From Saposhnikovia divaricata (Eukaryota > Streptophyta > Magnoliopsida > Apiales > Apiaceae), in the NCBI GenBank assembly GCA_036435485.1, contig CM071595.1:102106580-102170579 (forward strand): DNA of 64,000 nucleotides, in the 5' to 3' direction. Made by a program: the position numbers and the translations under genes. Below the pieces are notes generated by a model. The model ran no database searches, was not told the DNA's origin, and was given only the letters and a program-made list of their open reading frames with translations. Positions within the stretch are counted from its first letter, which is position 1, and each line of letters opens with the position of its first letter. Positions 61,116 through 64,000 of this stretch are shown here, piece after piece.

Positions 61116-61639
61116 GGGCTACAAATTGTTCCAAACAACAATTACATTCAATAACCATAAGTGCGCACAAAATTGTTTATTCTTTAGAAAACATCTTCCT
61201 TAGTCAATCTGGTCTATCTCATATATAAACATGGAACCAAAGCGACCTTCGTCACATTGTCGTAACTCGATCCTCAATGATCACCACATAAATATATTCA
61301 ATGACATAGATCAAGTATGGATGTGTAACTGGAAATTACATGCAATGTGATCTCAATCATGTCTATTTCCAATTGGTCCTTAATACCTTAATGAGATCAA
61401 TCTTTATTCTTTCAAACTTTATGTCAAAACCACAATTGAAAGAGATAGCTCATATAGAGCAATAGAGAGATATAAATAAAATAACTTTATTCTGCAGAAT
61501 ACTCAAAAACACAAATATCACCATAGTGTCAATAAAAACTGAGTACCTAATATAAGAACAAAACAAAAAACTCCCACTAAAACTGAATATTCTCCAATGA
61601 GACAACACCCATATGAGCAGTATGCCCAAAAAAACTTTA

Positions 61640-62196
61640 TGGTGTCAAAAACTTTAGTAAATAAGTGGGTCTGCTAGCATAGAATTTGTTCTTATATACT
61701 CAATAGACACTAATTGATATTGCATTCTCTCTACAATAACTTGATATTTAATGTCTATTTGTTTAAACATAACAAAAAAAACTTAACTAGAAGTAGATTT
61801 TATTGTATCTACACAACCAACAAAATCAGAATTGGAATACATAATGATCTCCAAATTTTTCGAATTATGATAAACGAGCATGTAATATTTTGTTCCTTAC
61901 AAGTACCTTATAACCCATTTAATTACAATCCAATGATCCATTCCAGGTTTACTCGAATATCTGCTTAACATACCCACAGCGAATGCCAAAACCGGCAGGG
62001 TACTAAACTTGACCATACATAAAACTCCCACTGAACTTATGACATAGCCACAAGTGCCATTATTGTCTTTACTGGATCTACTAAGTGGCACTTTCTCTTG
62101 AGTTTGTTGAGTTTGCTCTTCTTGACCATCATCTTGATTTTGAGTAAGAAACTTTATAGGTATATCCACATTGTTATCTTGAACTACACGAGGCAA
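61640..62196 (-). pseudogene. pol remnant of copia-8 (linker fused to RNase H)
   Basis: On the minus strand the frame from 62196 reads through EEQTQQTQEKVPLSRSSKD, the linker style between integrase and RT. It then goes directly to VGVLCMVKF...FAVGMLSRYSSKPGMDHWIVIKWVIRYL, which belongs after RT. RT itself has been deleted. Degenerate RNase H continues to a MLADPL motif near 61665. Not functional. Confidence 0.8.
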
Positions 62197-62271
62197 AGAA
62201 ACTAATTCTTCCTCAAAGACAACATTCCTGACTTTATATCTTCCCCCTCAAACTCAACATCCTCAAGAAAT

Positions 62272-62502
62272 CTAGAGCAATAAGCGATTAGAACGCTCCC
62301 ACTTCTCAAAGTTCAATTTCTCAGTATTAGAACTTTCATCCGTAAGAGAAGGAGGTTGTTCTTTCCTTATAGCATAGTCAAAATCCATGCAGCCGAGAAC
62401 TAACATAACGTTCTCTTTCCAGCTCTTAAAGTTTGTGCCGTTAAGCACAGGAATGGAGTTCATGTTGGCAGTTATATTAGCAGCAGATGTATTAACTAGC
62501 AA
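62272..62502 (-). pseudogene. gag N-terminus of copia-8
   Basis: It contains ANMNSIPVLNGTNFKSWKEN, VMLVLGCMDFDYAIRKEQPP and FEKWERSNRL, the N-terminal signature of copia gag. It stops after 76 codons where gag should continue for several hundred residues, so it is truncated by the internal deletion. Confidence 0.85.
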
Positions 62503-63647
62503 TTTTAAACAAAAAAAATATAAGCTCGAATAATAGAAAAATTCATGTCATATGCATACATAATAGCACACAAAAAAAACATGAATTTAAATACTATAGT
62601 GTGTGTGGGCCCATTCAAACAAGATACCTAGCACAACATTAATATTTAGTCTTTGGACAGAAATATTAACTTGCAAGTGGTACTCTCCACGCAGAAATCA
62701 AATATTAATAATAAATTCGGTCAAGCAATAACCTTCCTTTGGGCCGGTTTATTACTCACATGAAAATTTTTTAATTATTACATATTTATCCCCGCACGTA
62801 CATCCATTATTTGGCCATTATATAATCTTCCTTTGGGCCGATTATTATAACGCATAAATAATAAACATACACATCCTATTATTTCAAAATAAATAAATCT
62901 ACACATAAATATCACTTTGGCAATATTTTGCTTCAACTCACTTATTCGCGAAATAAAAGGACAAGAAAAAAAATATTTTCCCTTTCTTTAAAAAAAATGT
63001 GCCCAAATCCATATTATTGTAAATAAAATCTAAAATTTATCCAAAAAAAAATATCTGAAACATTATGGGGAACTGATTTTATTTACATGACATCATATTA
63101 ATTAAAATATGAAAAATTGATTCCAACACAAGCATGATAAATAACGTTCAAAAATTATATTATTATCTGAATAGAAAACAGATATATGATAACATGGTAA
63201 TGGCGCTTCACACCTAAACTAATGGCAGGAACCACCAAACATAGCTCATACGTGATCTTGTTCACACAGCACGACAAAACAAATATGCGAACACATAATT
63301 CACAATAGCATGGTACATGTAAATCATATTTTACAACTAAGAAATCATGTCATCTAATAAAAAAAATAAACACACGATTTCCTGATTCCAAGAAACTAAA
63401 ATCGACAAGACCAAGACTAGGCAGACCATGGCAAAATTCAATTTTGGTCTCATTAAAAAAACGAACACATGTATATCATCATATAATATATAATTAATCC
63501 TGATGTCTCGAAATATATACATGTAATTGCGAAATCATGAAACGAGTATCATGGATATCAATCAACAATACACACCATAATTGTAATCGAGATAAAAATA
63601 ACAATCATATAATATATGATCAACCTTAATAATTCAACATAAGATAG
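62503..63647. other. Leader of copia-8
   Basis: AT-rich, no credible frame. Short CTTTGGGCCG motifs recur at 62737 and 62830. Confidence 0.55.
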
Positions 63648-63659
63648 GCTCGGATACCA
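63648..63659 (-). other. Primer binding site, copia-8
   Basis: TGGTATCCGAGC on the minus strand, two bases after the LTR end; a Met-tRNA type site. Confidence 0.88.
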
Positions 63660-63661
63660 AT

Positions 63662-64000
63662 TGTTAGATCTAAATAAATAACCAGAATCATCTTATGCGA
63701 TATTATCAAGGTTACACGATAAAACTGTAGTGCGAAAGCGTACCTTATTCCTTGACTGTAGATATGAATACAGATTATGGGACTTGATCTTCCACAGACT
63801 TGATTCGCCTCTAACCGTATCTCGCTCTAACTGATGGGAATAGAGGAGTAGAGGTTGTGAATAACCTTGGGGACCAAGACCCTATTATGTTCTTTATATA
63901 ATACTCTAATTAGACCCCATTAACCCTAATCAGATTATTATTGGGTATTACACATTACAAAGCCCATACCGAATAAGATGTTATTGGACTCTTTATTTAA
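63662..64000 (-). repeat. 5' LTR of copia-8, cut by the window end
   Basis: The first 339 bp (plus-strand order) of the 438 bp LTR. It differs from 60667-61005 at about four positions. Confidence 0.94.

Larger units (their letters stand above)
60667..64000 (-). mobile_element. Non-autonomous Ty1/copia element, copia-8, right end outside the window
   Basis: LTRs at 60667-61104 (438 bp) and 63662 to the window end are nearly identical, with about four differences in 339 bp. On the minus strand they begin TGTTAGATT and end ATCTAACA. A polypurine tract and a primer site are in place. The interior is only about 2.6 kb and holds the start of gag and fragments of pol, so the element was deleted internally and mobilised, if at all, by a partner. 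Confidence 0.92.

Overview
The window is nuclear DNA of a flowering plant, most likely a eudicot with a large repeat-rich genome. It is built almost entirely of LTR retrotransposons and DNA transposons inserted into one another. Diagnostic plant features are chromodomain-bearing Ty3 elements with 3.6-4.4 kb LTRs and tRNA-Met primer sites, Ty1/copia elements, CACTA and Stowaway elements, and a captured fragment of a plant AAA-ATPase gene. I find no intact host gene, no rRNA, tRNA or CRISPR array, and nothing bacterial. The species cannot be named from the sequence.

Layout. Positions 1-12316 hold Ty3 element 1 (plus strand): a partial 5' LTR, an acidic leader ORF, decayed gag-pro-RT-RNaseH-IN-chromodomain, and a 4379 bp 3' LTR. 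It sits inside the 5' LTR of Ty3 element 2, whose remainder runs 12317-23160. The junction of element 2 with its right flank has been tandemly triplicated (22888-25982), and the middle copy later received two hairpin elements inside a TA microsatellite. From 25983 to 29335 and again from 40135 to 41212 lies an old minus-strand Ty3 LTR (element 4) related to element 2. It carries two more microsatellite-seated hairpin elements and a Stowaway MITE, and it is split by Ty3 element 3 (29336-40134). Element 3 is complete with a TAAAC target duplication but nearly non-coding inside (LARD-like).

Element 4 ends inside the 3' LTR of a minus-strand copia element (copia-5, 41213-48845). Copia-5 in turn lies inside an old CACTA transposon whose right end is at 56555. 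The CACTA carries the C-terminus of a probable tnp2 transposase and a multi-exon Transposase_24/Ulp1-protease gene (49342-55744). That gene is broken by a second, non-autonomous CACTA (51773-54703), which contains exons of a host AAA-ATPase gene. The large CACTA itself sits in an older LTR of the copia-5 family (56556-57478). To the right are non-coding sequence, a hAT-type MITE rich in CCCGAA repeats with an 8 bp target duplication (59974-60516), and a young, internally deleted minus-strand copia element (60667 to the window end).

The coding parts work together only as relics of transposon polyproteins. Nearly all carry stops or frameshifts, many of them of the C-to-T kind expected after cytosine methylation. 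The points most worth following are the family of hairpin elements seated in TA microsatellites, one subtype of which carries four small TTC-loop hairpins. Next are the gene-capturing CACTA, the leader ORF of element 1, and the LTR-flank triplication.
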